Shown one piece after another: positions 44,778 to 52,665 of a stretch of DNA of 64,000 nucleotides. Position 1 is the first letter of the stretch. Every line of letters begins with the position of its first letter. A program made the translations under genes and the position numbers. This DNA is from Herbidospora sakaeratensis (GTDB taxonomy: Bacteria > Actinomycetota > Actinomycetes > Streptosporangiales > Streptosporangiaceae), in contig NZ_BBXC01000022.1 of assembly GCF_001570525.1 (NCBI RefSeq), positions 62,001 to 126,000 of the forward strand, given 5' to 3'. The notes under the pieces were generated by a model that worked only from the letters and a program-made list of their open reading frames with translations, was not told the DNA's origin and ran no database searches.

Positions 44778-46319
44778 ATGGACGGCCCTTCAGCGGGCGC
44801 GGATCCGAGCCGACTGGAGGACCTGACTCTGAACAGATCACCCCATGGTGTGCGTGAAGAGGTCGTCGCGTTGCTCAGGGAGACCGGCCTGACCACGGTC
44901 TTCGCCGCGCACGCCGCCGCCGGGGCGTCGCTCCTGGCGGGCCGGCCGCCTGAGCTGCGGCCGGTGCTGGCCCTGCACGAGAGCGCGGTGGTCGGCATGG
45001 CCACCGGCTGGGCCGTCGCCCGCGACGCCCCCGCGCTGGTGCTGCTGCACACCGCGACGGGGCTCGGCAACGCGGTCGGCGCGCTGGCCACCGCACGGGC
45101 CAACCGCGCGCCGCTGGTCGTGCTGGTCGGCCGGCCGGGCCGCCGCCACCTGGTCGACGAGCCGTTCCTCACCGGCGACCACGCCGTGTGGGTGAGCACC
45201 CCGGCGCGGGCGCAGGACGTGCCGGGCGCCATCGCGCGGGCCCGCCACGAGGCGGTGACCGGGCGCGGCCCCGCGCTGGTCGTCGTGCCCGAGGACGACT
45301 GGGACGCGCCCGGCTCCGGCCTCGGGATCCCGGCCCCGCGGCAGGTGGTCAGGACCAGGGCGGTGGGCGACGGAGAGCTCGCCCCGGTGGCCGAACTCCT
45401 CGACGACGCCCGGTCGCCCGCGCTGGTGACGGGCACGGGCGCCGACTCCCCGGCGGCCTGGGCGGGGCTGGTCGCGCTGGCCGAACGGCTCGGGTCGCCG
45501 GTGTTCCAGGAGCCGTCCGGCGCGCGCGCCGGGTTCCCGCAGGACCACCGGCTGTTCGCCGGGGTGCTCCCGGCCGACCGCCGGTCGCTGGGCCGTGCGC
45601 TCGGCGGCCACGATGTGGTCCTGGTGGTGGGGGCGGCGGCGTTCCGCCAGCACCCCTACCGGGAGGGGTCGTCGACCCCGCCGGGCACCACCGTCGCGGT
45701 CATCTCCGACGACGCCGCCGAACTGCACCGCAGCTCGGCCGAGGTCGCGCTGCGGGCCGATCCGGGGGTGGCCGCCCGGCGGCTGGCCGAGCTGGTGCGG
45801 CCGCGCGACTCCCGCGCGGTCGACAGGGTCGTCCCGGAGCCCGGCGAGGGGTTCCGGGCCGCCCACGTGCTGGCCGCGCTGGCCGAACGGCTGCCCCCGG
45901 AGACGGTCGTGGTCGAGGAGACCCCCTCGTCGCGGCCCGACCTGCACCGGCTGCTGCCGGCCCGCCGCCCGCTCGGGCTGGTCTCGGCCGCGACCGGCGG
46001 GCCGGGGTTCGCGCTCCCGGCTGCGGCCGGGTTGCGGATGGCGCTGCCGGCCCGTCCGGTGGTGGCGGTCGTCGGCGACGGGTCGGCCATGTACGGCGTC
46101 CAGGCCCTCTGGAGCGCCGCCCACTACGGCGTCGGGGCGCTGTTCGTGGTGCTCTCGGACTTTCCCGGGATCAGCCTCGCGGGCCTGGCGCGGGCCCAGG
46201 GGTGCGCCGCCGTCGAGATCGGCGACCGGACCACCCTCGTCGACACCCTTGACGCGGTCATCCCGACCCTGACAGAACGGTCAGAACCCCTTCTTCTCGA
46301 CATAGCAGTCACTCCGTAG
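44778..46319 (+). CDS. Benzoylformate decarboxylase-like ThDP enzyme with altered active site
   Basis: A 513-residue protein along the whole length of benzoylformate decarboxylase (MdlC). Present are the cofactor Glu68 (ALHES), the catalytic His91 (LLHTATGLGNA), the second His near 291 (FRQHPY) and the ThDP motif start GDGS at 434-437. Two features are lost: the N-terminal NPGS (with the active-site Ser) reads AHAAA, and the Mg/ThDP stretch NNGTYGALRW with the following lid is missing, leaving LSDFPGIS near 459. Activity is thus doubtful or altered. Operon with the aldehyde dehydrogenase 8 nt downstream; start at 44778 is uncertain. Confidence 0.8.
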   Translation: MDGPSAGADPSRLEDLTLNRSPHGVREEVVALLRETGLTTVFAAHAAAGASLLAGRPPELRPVLALHESAVVGMATGWAVARDAPALVLLHTATGLGNAVGALATARANRAPLVVLVGRPGRRHLVDEPFLTGDHAVWVSTPARAQDVPGAIARARHEAVTGRGPALVVVPEDDWDAPGSGLGIPAPRQVVRTRAVGDGELAPVAELLDDARSPALVTGTGADSPAAWAGLVALAERLGSPVFQEPSGARAGFPQDHRLFAGVLPADRRSLGRALGGHDVVLVVGAAAFRQHPYREGSSTPPGTTVAVISDDAAELHRSSAEVALRADPGVAARRLAELVRPRDSRAVDRVVPEPGEGFRAAHVLAALAERLPPETVVVEETPSSRPDLHRLLPARRPLGLVSAATGGPGFALPAAAGLRMALPARPVVAVVGDGSAMYGVQALWSAAHYGVGALFVVLSDFPGISLAGLARAQGCAAVEIGDRTTLVDTLDAVIPTLTERSEPLLLDIAVTP

Positions 46320-46327
46320 GAGGTCTC

Positions 46328-47779
46328 ATGTCCCTGCTGGACCCCAAACTCTGGACCGGCCGGATCTTCAGCGACGGCTGGGTCGCCTCGCAGGCGGGTG
46401 ACGCGGCCGTGGTCGAGCCCGCCACCGGCGGCGAACTCGGCCGCATCGGCGTCGCCGGGGCCGACGACGTGCGGGCCGCCACCCGCCGGGCCGCCGAGGC
46501 GCAGAAGGAGTGGGCGGCGACCAACTTCGAGGAGCGCGCCGCCGTGCTCCGCCGCGCGGGCGCCCTCTTCGAGCAGTACGCCGACGAGATCCACCAGTGG
46601 ATCATCCGGGAGACCGGATCCGTACCGCCGAAAGCCGGCCTGGAGACCCACGTCGCCGCGCAGGAGTGCTTCGAGGCGGCCGCGCTGGCCTCCGGGACGA
46701 CCGGGGAGATCCTGCCGACCAACCGCAAGCGGCTCAGCCTGGCCCGGCGCATCCCGGTCGGGGTGGTCGGCGTGATCGCGCCCTTCAACGTGCCGCTGAT
46801 CCTGGGCATCCGGTCGGTCGCGCCCGCGCTGGCGCTGGGCAACGCCGTCGTGCTGAAGCCCGACCCCCGGACCGCCGTCTCCGGCGGCGTGGTGATCGCC
46901 CGGGTGCTGGAGGAGGCCGGGCTGCCCGAAGGGCTGCTGCACGTGCTGCCCGGCGGGCCCGAGGCGGGGGAGGCGCTGGTCGCCGACCCGCTGGTGCCGG
47001 TCATCTCGTTCACCGGCTCGACCGCCGCCGGGCGCAGGGTCGGCGAGGCGTGCGGACGCCTGCTCAAGCGCGCCCACCTGGAGCTCGGCGGGAACTCGGC
47101 GCTGGTCGTGCTCGACGACGCCGACCTCGACCTGGCCGCCGCGGCCGGGGCGTGGGGCTCGTTCCTGCACCAGGGCCAGATCTGCATGACCACCGGCCGC
47201 CACCTCGTGCACGCCTCGCTGGCCGACGAGTACGTCGAGCGCCTCGCCGCCAAGGCCGACCACCTGCCCGTGGGCGACCCGGCCACCCAGCAGGTCGCCC
47301 TCGGGCCGCTGATCTCGGCGGGCCAGCGCGACAAGGTGCACGCCCTGGTCACCGGCAGCGTCGAGGCGGGCGCGCGGCTGGCGGCGGGCGGCACGTACGA
47401 GGACCTGTTCTACCGCCCAACGGTGCTGGCCGGGGCGGGGCCCGCGTACGACAACGAGGTGTTCGGGCCGGTCGCCCCCGTCATGCCCTTCCACACGATC
47501 GAGGAGGCGGTGGCCCTGGCGGGCGACAGCGAGTACGGCCTGTCGCTCGGCATCCTCACCCGGGACGTCATGAAGGCGATGCACCTGGCCGAGCAGATCC
47601 CGACCGGGATCGTGCACATCAACGACCAGACCGTCGACGACGAGGCGGTCGCGCCCTTCGGCGGGCTGGGCGCCTCGGGCACCGGATCGAGGTTCGGCGG
47701 ACCCCGCGCGAACGCCGACGCGTTCACCCACACCCAGTGGGTGACCGTCCAGGGTGACATCGCCGTATATCCGTTTTGA
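46328..47779 (+). CDS. Benzaldehyde dehydrogenase (XylC/MdlD-like)
   Basis: A 483-residue ALDH. PFNVPLIL, KPDPRT and FTGSTAAGRRVG form the coenzyme site; LELGGNSALVVL holds the general-base Glu; HQGQICMTTGR holds the nucleophilic Cys. Sequence type is that of aromatic aldehyde dehydrogenases such as XylC. It would oxidise the benzaldehyde produced by the upstream decarboxylase to benzoate. GGAGG lies 6 nt before the ATG, so it is strongly translated. Part of the IclR-controlled unit. Confidence 0.88.
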   Translation: MSLLDPKLWTGRIFSDGWVASQAGDAAVVEPATGGELGRIGVAGADDVRAATRRAAEAQKEWAATNFEERAAVLRRAGALFEQYADEIHQWIIRETGSVPPKAGLETHVAAQECFEAAALASGTTGEILPTNRKRLSLARRIPVGVVGVIAPFNVPLILGIRSVAPALALGNAVVLKPDPRTAVSGGVVIARVLEEAGLPEGLLHVLPGGPEAGEALVADPLVPVISFTGSTAAGRRVGEACGRLLKRAHLELGGNSALVVLDDADLDLAAAAGAWGSFLHQGQICMTTGRHLVHASLADEYVERLAAKADHLPVGDPATQQVALGPLISAGQRDKVHALVTGSVEAGARLAAGGTYEDLFYRPTVLAGAGPAYDNEVFGPVAPVMPFHTIEEAVALAGDSEYGLSLGILTRDVMKAMHLAEQIPTGIVHINDQTVDDEAVAPFGGLGASGTGSRFGGPRANADAFTHTQWVTVQGDIAVYPF

Positions 47780-47802
47780 CCGATCTTGTAGGTTCGGGGG
47801 TC

Positions 47803-48963
47803 ATGAGAAAGAACGGCTGGTTGTTGCTGGTCGCCGGGTTCGTCCTGGCCGCCCTCAACCTGCGACCGGCGCTCGCCGGAGTCTCGCCGCTTCTGGGCGA
47901 GATCATGTCCGACCTGTCCCTATCCCCCGCCGCGGCCGGGGCCATCACCACCGTCATGTTGTTGTGCCTCGGCCTGCTGGGCCCGCTGGGCCCGATCCTG
48001 TCCTCCCGCCTCGGTCTCGACCGCACCCTGATGGCGGGCATGCTGCTGCTGATCGCCGGAGTCGTGATCCGCAGCTCCGGCGGCGTGGTCACGCTCTACC
48101 TGGGCGCGGCGATGGCCGGCACCGCCATCGCGTTCATGAACGTGATCATGCCCGGCCTGGTCAAGCAGCACTTCCCCGACCGGGTGGGGCTGTTCACCGG
48201 CCTCTACGTCACCAGCCTGGTCAGCGGCGCCGCCCTCGGCTCGGCCGTGATGGTGCCGCTGGCCCAGGAGATGGGCTGGCGCTGGGCCGCCGCCACGACG
48301 GCGGTCTTCGCCCTGGTCTCGGCGATCGTCTGGTTGCCGCAGGTGCTGAAGCCCCCGACCCCGCCCCCTCCGCAGGCGCCGCGCCCCTTCCGCGCGCTGA
48401 TGCGGCGGCGGGTGACCTGGTACGTCGCGACGTACATGGGCGTGCAGTCGATGACCTTCTACATCATGCTCGCCTGGTTGCCGACGATCTTCCAGGACGC
48501 CGGGCTCAGCGCCGACGACGCCGGATACCTCCTGGGCCTCACCAACCTGGCCCAGATCGCCGCCACCCTGACCGTGCCGATTCACGCGGGGAAGGCGAAA
48601 TCGCAGGTACCGCACGTCGTCTGGGCGGCCGTGATCACCATCGTCGGATACGTCGGGGTGCTGTTCTGGCCGACCACCGTCCCGTGGTTGTGGATGATCG
48701 TGCTCGGCCTCGGCCAGGGCGCGTCGATCGCGCTCGCGCTGCTGATCATCACGCTGCGCGCCCCCGACCCCCGTTCGGTCACCGCCCTGTCGGCCGTCGC
48801 CCAGTCGACCGGCTACACCCTGGCCGCCATCGGCCCGGTCGTGATCGGCGCCATCTACCAGGTCAGCGGGAACTGGACGGTTCCCCTGGTCGTGGGGCTC
48901 GGCGTCTGCGGGGTGCAATTGGTGTTGGGTTATCTCGCCGCACGTCAACCGCACGGCACCTGA
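47803..48963 (+). CDS. MFS transporter, CynX/NimT type
   Basis: A 386-residue membrane protein with about 12 helices. The opening LAALNLRPALAGVSPLLGEI is distinctive of the CynX/NimT (cyanate/2-nitroimidazole) subfamily. It follows the benzaldehyde dehydrogenase by 23 nt and may import an aromatic acid or export a product. The ATG at 47803 has GGGGG 5-6 nt upstream. Substrate is inference from context. Confidence 0.85.
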   Translation: MRKNGWLLLVAGFVLAALNLRPALAGVSPLLGEIMSDLSLSPAAAGAITTVMLLCLGLLGPLGPILSSRLGLDRTLMAGMLLLIAGVVIRSSGGVVTLYLGAAMAGTAIAFMNVIMPGLVKQHFPDRVGLFTGLYVTSLVSGAALGSAVMVPLAQEMGWRWAAATTAVFALVSAIVWLPQVLKPPTPPPPQAPRPFRALMRRRVTWYVATYMGVQSMTFYIMLAWLPTIFQDAGLSADDAGYLLGLTNLAQIAATLTVPIHAGKAKSQVPHVVWAAVITIVGYVGVLFWPTTVPWLWMIVLGLGQGASIALALLIITLRAPDPRSVTALSAVAQSTGYTLAAIGPVVIGAIYQVSGNWTVPLVVGLGVCGVQLVLGYLAARQPHGT

Positions 48964-48993
48964 TCTTCACCTCACCCCTTTACCGTCCGGCCC

Positions 48994-50076
48994 ATGAGTC
49001 TCACGCGCAGAGGCGCGATCACCGTGCTCGCGGCCGGAACGGCCGCCGGCGCCCTGATGGGCACCACCCCCGCGTCCGCCAAGCGCCGCTTCGGCGACGT
49101 CACCGTGATCGGTCACCGGGGCGCCAGCGCCGTCCGTCCGGAGCACACCCTGCTCTCGTACGAGGCGGCCATCGCCCTGGGGGCCGACTACATCGAGCCC
49201 GACCTCGTCTCCACCAAGGACGGCGTGCTCGTCGCCCGGCACGAGAACGAGATCGGCGGCACCACCGACGTCTCGACCCGCACCGAGTTCGCGGGCCGCC
49301 GCACCACCAAGATCATCGACGGCCGCCCGATCACCGGCTGGTTCACCGAGGACTTCACCCTCGCCGAGCTGAAGACCCTGCGGGCCACCGAGCGCATCCC
49401 CGACCTGCGGCCGAACAACGCCGCCTTCAACGGCCTGGCCGAGATCCCCACCCTGGAGGAGGTGATCCAGCTGGCGCAGCGTCACGAGGTCGGCATCTAC
49501 CCGGAGACGAAGCACCCCACGTACTTCGACTCCATCGGCCTCTCCCTGGAGGAGCCGCTGCTCGACGTGCTCTCCCGCTACGGCTGGACCCGCTCCGGCG
49601 ACCCGGTCATCATCCAGTCGTTCGAGGTCGGCAACCTGAAGGCGCTGCGCCCGAAGACCAAGCTCAAGCTGGCCCAGCTCATCGACGCCGCCGGCAAGCC
49701 GTTCGACACCGCGACCCTCACCTACGACCAGATGGTCACCCGCGAGGGCCTGCGCGAGATCCGCGCCTACGCCAACGGCATCGGCGTCAACACCCGCCGG
49801 ATCCTCCCGGTCGGCCCCGACGGCCGCACCACCGCGCCGACCCGCCTGGTGCACGACGCCCACCGCGAGGACCTGATCGTGCACGCCTGGACGCTGCGCA
49901 ACGAGAACTCGCAGCTGCCGGTCGACTACCAGTTCGGCAACCCGGCCAACCCGGCGTTTCCGCGCGCGGTCGGCAACGTCATGGGCTTCGCGGCGGCCCT
50001 GTTCGAGCAGGAGATCGACGGCATCTTCGCCGACGACCCCTCGATGCCCCGCGCCGTGCTCAGCTCGGACAGGTGA
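48994..50076 (+). CDS. Exported glycerophosphodiester phosphodiesterase
   Basis: A 360-residue GDPD-family enzyme that hydrolyses glycerophosphodiesters to glycerol 3-phosphate and an alcohol. An N-terminal TRRGAIT followed by a hydrophobic stretch looks like a twin-arginine signal (cleavage near ASA, residue 29). The catalytic sequence HRGAS (His41), Glu68/Asp70 in YIEPD, and His in VARHEN are in place. It acts outside the membrane, probably to scavenge phosphate or glycerol. Confidence 0.92.
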   Translation: MSLTRRGAITVLAAGTAAGALMGTTPASAKRRFGDVTVIGHRGASAVRPEHTLLSYEAAIALGADYIEPDLVSTKDGVLVARHENEIGGTTDVSTRTEFAGRRTTKIIDGRPITGWFTEDFTLAELKTLRATERIPDLRPNNAAFNGLAEIPTLEEVIQLAQRHEVGIYPETKHPTYFDSIGLSLEEPLLDVLSRYGWTRSGDPVIIQSFEVGNLKALRPKTKLKLAQLIDAAGKPFDTATLTYDQMVTREGLREIRAYANGIGVNTRRILPVGPDGRTTAPTRLVHDAHREDLIVHAWTLRNENSQLPVDYQFGNPANPAFPRAVGNVMGFAAALFEQEIDGIFADDPSMPRAVLSSDR

Positions 50077-50077
50077 C

Positions 50078-50617
50078 TCAGTCGACAGGCCGCAGCTCGT
50101 CGGCGTAGCTCACCGACTGGCGGCGCATCATGCCGTCGTCGCTGATCGAGTACTGACCGAGCCGCCACAGGGGCGGGGAGTAGGCGTGGATCGACACGCT
50201 CCCGTGCTCCGCCCCTGTGAGGCGGTGGATGTGGTCGGGGCCGAAGCTGAACGAGGTCCCGGCGCTCACGCTGGTCTCCAGGTGTTCGCCGCCGATGCGC
50301 GGGTTGGCCTCCACCAGCGTGCCCCGGACCACGTTGACCGCGCCCGACGAGACGTCGTGGTCGTGCCAGCCCGTGTCGTCCTCGGGCCGCCAGCACAGCA
50401 GCCAGACGTCGACGTAGGCGTCGCGGTAGAGCGAGGCGTAGTGGCGGCCGCCGTCCGCGGAACCCTCGAACGACAGGTGCTCCTGCCAGAGCTCCGGCTT
50501 GACGGCCAGGTCGTCGACCAGTTCCCGCAGCTCACGCCGGTCGAGCGCGCGTGGTGGCAGCGACTCGAAAGGGGCCGGGGGACAGGTCGCGGGCACCGGG
50601 AGGGTGGGCGTGCTCAT
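50078..50617 (-). CDS. Cupin thiol dioxygenase, cysteine dioxygenase-like
   Basis: A 179-residue cupin. The iron site is made by GWHDHDVSSGAVNVVRG (two His) and HIHRL (third His). This is the cysteine dioxygenase/3-mercaptopropionate dioxygenase fold that oxidises thiols to sulfinates. The two activities cannot be told apart confidently by motif. AGGAG precedes the ATG at 50617, which overlaps the stop of the amidohydrolase by 4 nt (ATGA), so the two are coupled. Confidence 0.85.
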   Translation of the reverse strand: MSTPTLPVPATCPPAPFESLPPRALDRRELRELVDDLAVKPELWQEHLSFEGSADGGRHYASLYRDAYVDVWLLCWRPEDDTGWHDHDVSSGAVNVVRGTLVEANPRIGGEHLETSVSAGTSFSFGPDHIHRLTGAEHGSVSIHAYSPPLWRLGQYSISDDGMMRRQSVSYADELRPVD

Positions 50618-51498
50618 GAGGACGGCTCCTTTCGTGTCAGCAATCTGGCGGGATTCGCCACGGTGATGGCGTGCCGGGCGGCCGGCCCGAAGTCGAGCAC
50701 CGGCGCTTCGGCGTAAGGGCGGTCGGACCCGTTGACGATCACGTCGATGCCGAGTTCCCTGATCACCGCGTCGACGGCCCGGGGGCCGTAGGACGAGGTC
50801 TCCACGAACACGGCCGGATCGACCTGGCCGCGGCCCGAGCCGCCGCGGGTGATCTGACGTTCGGCGTGCAGCGGCGCGAGGCCGGCCAGCAGCGCGAAAC
50901 ACACGTTGAGCCGAGGGTGCCGGGCCCGGCCGAACGCCTGGAAGGCGTACCAGGCGGCGTGCATCTGCTGCACGTAGGGCACGACGGCCGGCCACCAGGG
51001 CGGGGTGCCGGGCGCCGAGGCCGGCCCGGGGTGCACGAACAGCGGGCGCTCGCCCAGGGCGTCGAGCAGCGGGGCGACCCGCGCGAGCCCGTCGGCGTCC
51101 TGCACGGCGGTGGCGGGAAGCTGGAGGCCGACCGCTCCGGCGTCGAGCGCCTCGGTCAGTTTCGGCACGGAGACGTCGGTGACCGGCGCGGACGCCCAGA
51201 AGCCGAAGGGCTCGGGGAGGGCCGCCGCGCCCTCGTGGAAGGCGTCGATGAGCGGCCACGCCTCGTCGGGCGGGAGGTGCTCGATGCCCAGCGGGCTCGA
51301 CAACGAGACGAGCGCGAGATCGAGCGTGGCGTTGAGCTTGGCCCGGGCGGCGGGGTCGTGGTCGGCCGGGTTCACCTCGTAGGCCGGTTCGCCGTCGAGC
51401 AGCAGGGTCCAGCCGTCGAGGCGGGGGTTGGCGGTCCGTGATCGCAGCGCGTCGAGGAAAGGCGCAGGCCAGAGGTGCTGGTGCACGTCCACAGCCAT
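50614..51498 (-). CDS. Amidohydrolase-fold decarboxylase-like protein
   Basis: A 294-residue TIM-barrel metal-dependent hydrolase of the amidohydrolase-2/ACMSD type. VDVHQHLWP carries the HxH metal motif; LFVHPGPA supplies another His; the C-terminal GSDRPY holds the catalytic Asp. Members hydrolyse lactones or decarboxylate. ATG at 51498 has GGAGG upstream. It is divergent from a LacI regulator that lies behind a triple operator repeat. Confidence 0.85.
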   Translation of the reverse strand: MAVDVHQHLWPAPFLDALRSRTANPRLDGWTLLLDGEPAYEVNPADHDPAARAKLNATLDLALVSLSSPLGIEHLPPDEAWPLIDAFHEGAAALPEPFGFWASAPVTDVSVPKLTEALDAGAVGLQLPATAVQDADGLARVAPLLDALGERPLFVHPGPASAPGTPPWWPAVVPYVQQMHAAWYAFQAFGRARHPRLNVCFALLAGLAPLHAERQITRGGSGRGQVDPAVFVETSSYGPRAVDAVIRELGIDVIVNGSDRPYAEAPVLDFGPAARHAITVANPARLLTRKEPSS

Positions 51499-51557
51499 CT
51501 CCGCCTCCTCCAACCCGAATTCCCTACTAATAATACAGGTATATCGATCTGAGGCTA

Positions 51558-51597
51558 GTGAACCGCTTCACTGATTCGCTTCAGTGAACCGTTTCAC
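51558..51597. promoter_or_regulatory. Three tandem 13-bp operator-like repeats before lacI-family gene
   Basis: TGAACCGCTTCAC (51559-51571), TGATTCGCTTCAG (51572-51584) and TGAACCGTTTCAC (51585-51597) lie end to end. The first and third are GTGAA-N4-TTCAC palindromes, typical LacI-family half-sites; the middle copy is degenerate. They sit 28 nt upstream of the LacI start and 60 nt from the divergent amidohydrolase start. Confidence 0.8.
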
Positions 51598-51624
51598 CCC
51601 ATATGTGTCAAGTACGCTGGATCG

Positions 51625-52605
51625 ATGCCCCAACGGAAGCGAGCGACGATCCGTGAGGTGGCGCAGGCGACCGGCCTGTCCACCGCCGCCGTCAGCTACG
51701 CGCTACGGGGGCTCCAGGTCTCCGAGGAGACCATGCACCGGGTCCGCCGCGCCGCGGCCGAGCTCGGCTACGAGGCCGATCCCAACGCGCGGGCGCTGGC
51801 GAGCGGGCGTACCGGGATGATCGGGGTGCTCTGCGGCTCGCTCGAAGACCTCTGGCAGCAGTCGCTGGCCGTCGGCATCGGCCGGTCGCTGCGCGAGAAG
51901 GACCACTACGGCCTCATCCTCGACGCCGCCGGCGACCCCGACCGCGAGCGCACCCTGGCCCGGCAGCTGCGGGGGGTCGACGGGCTGATCGTGCAGCCGG
52001 TCGACCCGGCCGCGCCGTTCTGGGCGGGAATCGCGGAGGACATCCCACTCGTCACGATCGGCGACGCCCTGAAGGAGGCCCGGACCGCCGCCGAGGTGGT
52101 GTTCGACAACCAGAGCGGGGTCACGCTGGCCCTCGAATACCTGGCTGGTCGCGGCCACAGGCGGGTCGCGGTGCTGACCTCGACCCTGGCCGAGACGCCC
52201 GACCGCCCCGCCGACCGCCTGGTCACCGCCGAGGCCGCCCGGCTCGGCCTGGAGGCGACCGTGGCGACCTGCCCGCAGGCCCTCGGCCCGGCCGCCGAGA
52301 CGGCCCGCGCCGTGCTCAGGGACCGGCCGAGCGCGGTGTTCTGCTTCTCCGACTCGATCGCCTACGGCGTCCTGAAGGCCGCCGGCGACCTGGGCCTGTC
52401 GGTTCCGGGCGACGTCTCCGTCATGGGCTACGACGACCATCCGATGTCGGAGCTGCTCGGCCTGACCACGGTGAGCTGGGATCTCGACACGATCGTCCGG
52501 TCGGCGGTCAGGCTGGTGCTGGGGGCGGCCGACGGCACGCTGCGGCGCCGCCGGGTGGTGCAGAAGCCGACGCTGCGCGAGCGGGGGTCGGTCGGTCGCC
52601 GCTGA
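51625..52605 (+). CDS. LacI-family transcriptional regulator
   Basis: A 326-residue regulator. The helix-turn-helix at residues 6-28 reads TIREVAQATGLSTAAVSYAL, followed by the hinge helix NARALASGRT, then the periplasmic-binding-protein-like effector domain (65-326, with FCFSDSIAYGVLKAAGDLG and SVMGYDDHPMSE). The effector is unknown. Tandem operator repeats just upstream point to autoregulation and control of the divergent amidohydrolase/dioxygenase pair. Confidence 0.93.
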   Translation: MPQRKRATIREVAQATGLSTAAVSYALRGLQVSEETMHRVRRAAAELGYEADPNARALASGRTGMIGVLCGSLEDLWQQSLAVGIGRSLREKDHYGLILDAAGDPDRERTLARQLRGVDGLIVQPVDPAAPFWAGIAEDIPLVTIGDALKEARTAAEVVFDNQSGVTLALEYLAGRGHRRVAVLTSTLAETPDRPADRLVTAEAARLGLEATVATCPQALGPAAETARAVLRDRPSAVFCFSDSIAYGVLKAAGDLGLSVPGDVSVMGYDDHPMSELLGLTTVSWDLDTIVRSAVRLVLGAADGTLRRRRVVQKPTLRERGSVGRR

Positions 52606-52665
52606 CCGGGCGGCTCCGAAGCGGCCGGTGTCGTGCGGCCGGGCTGCCGGGTGGTTTCGACGCGG

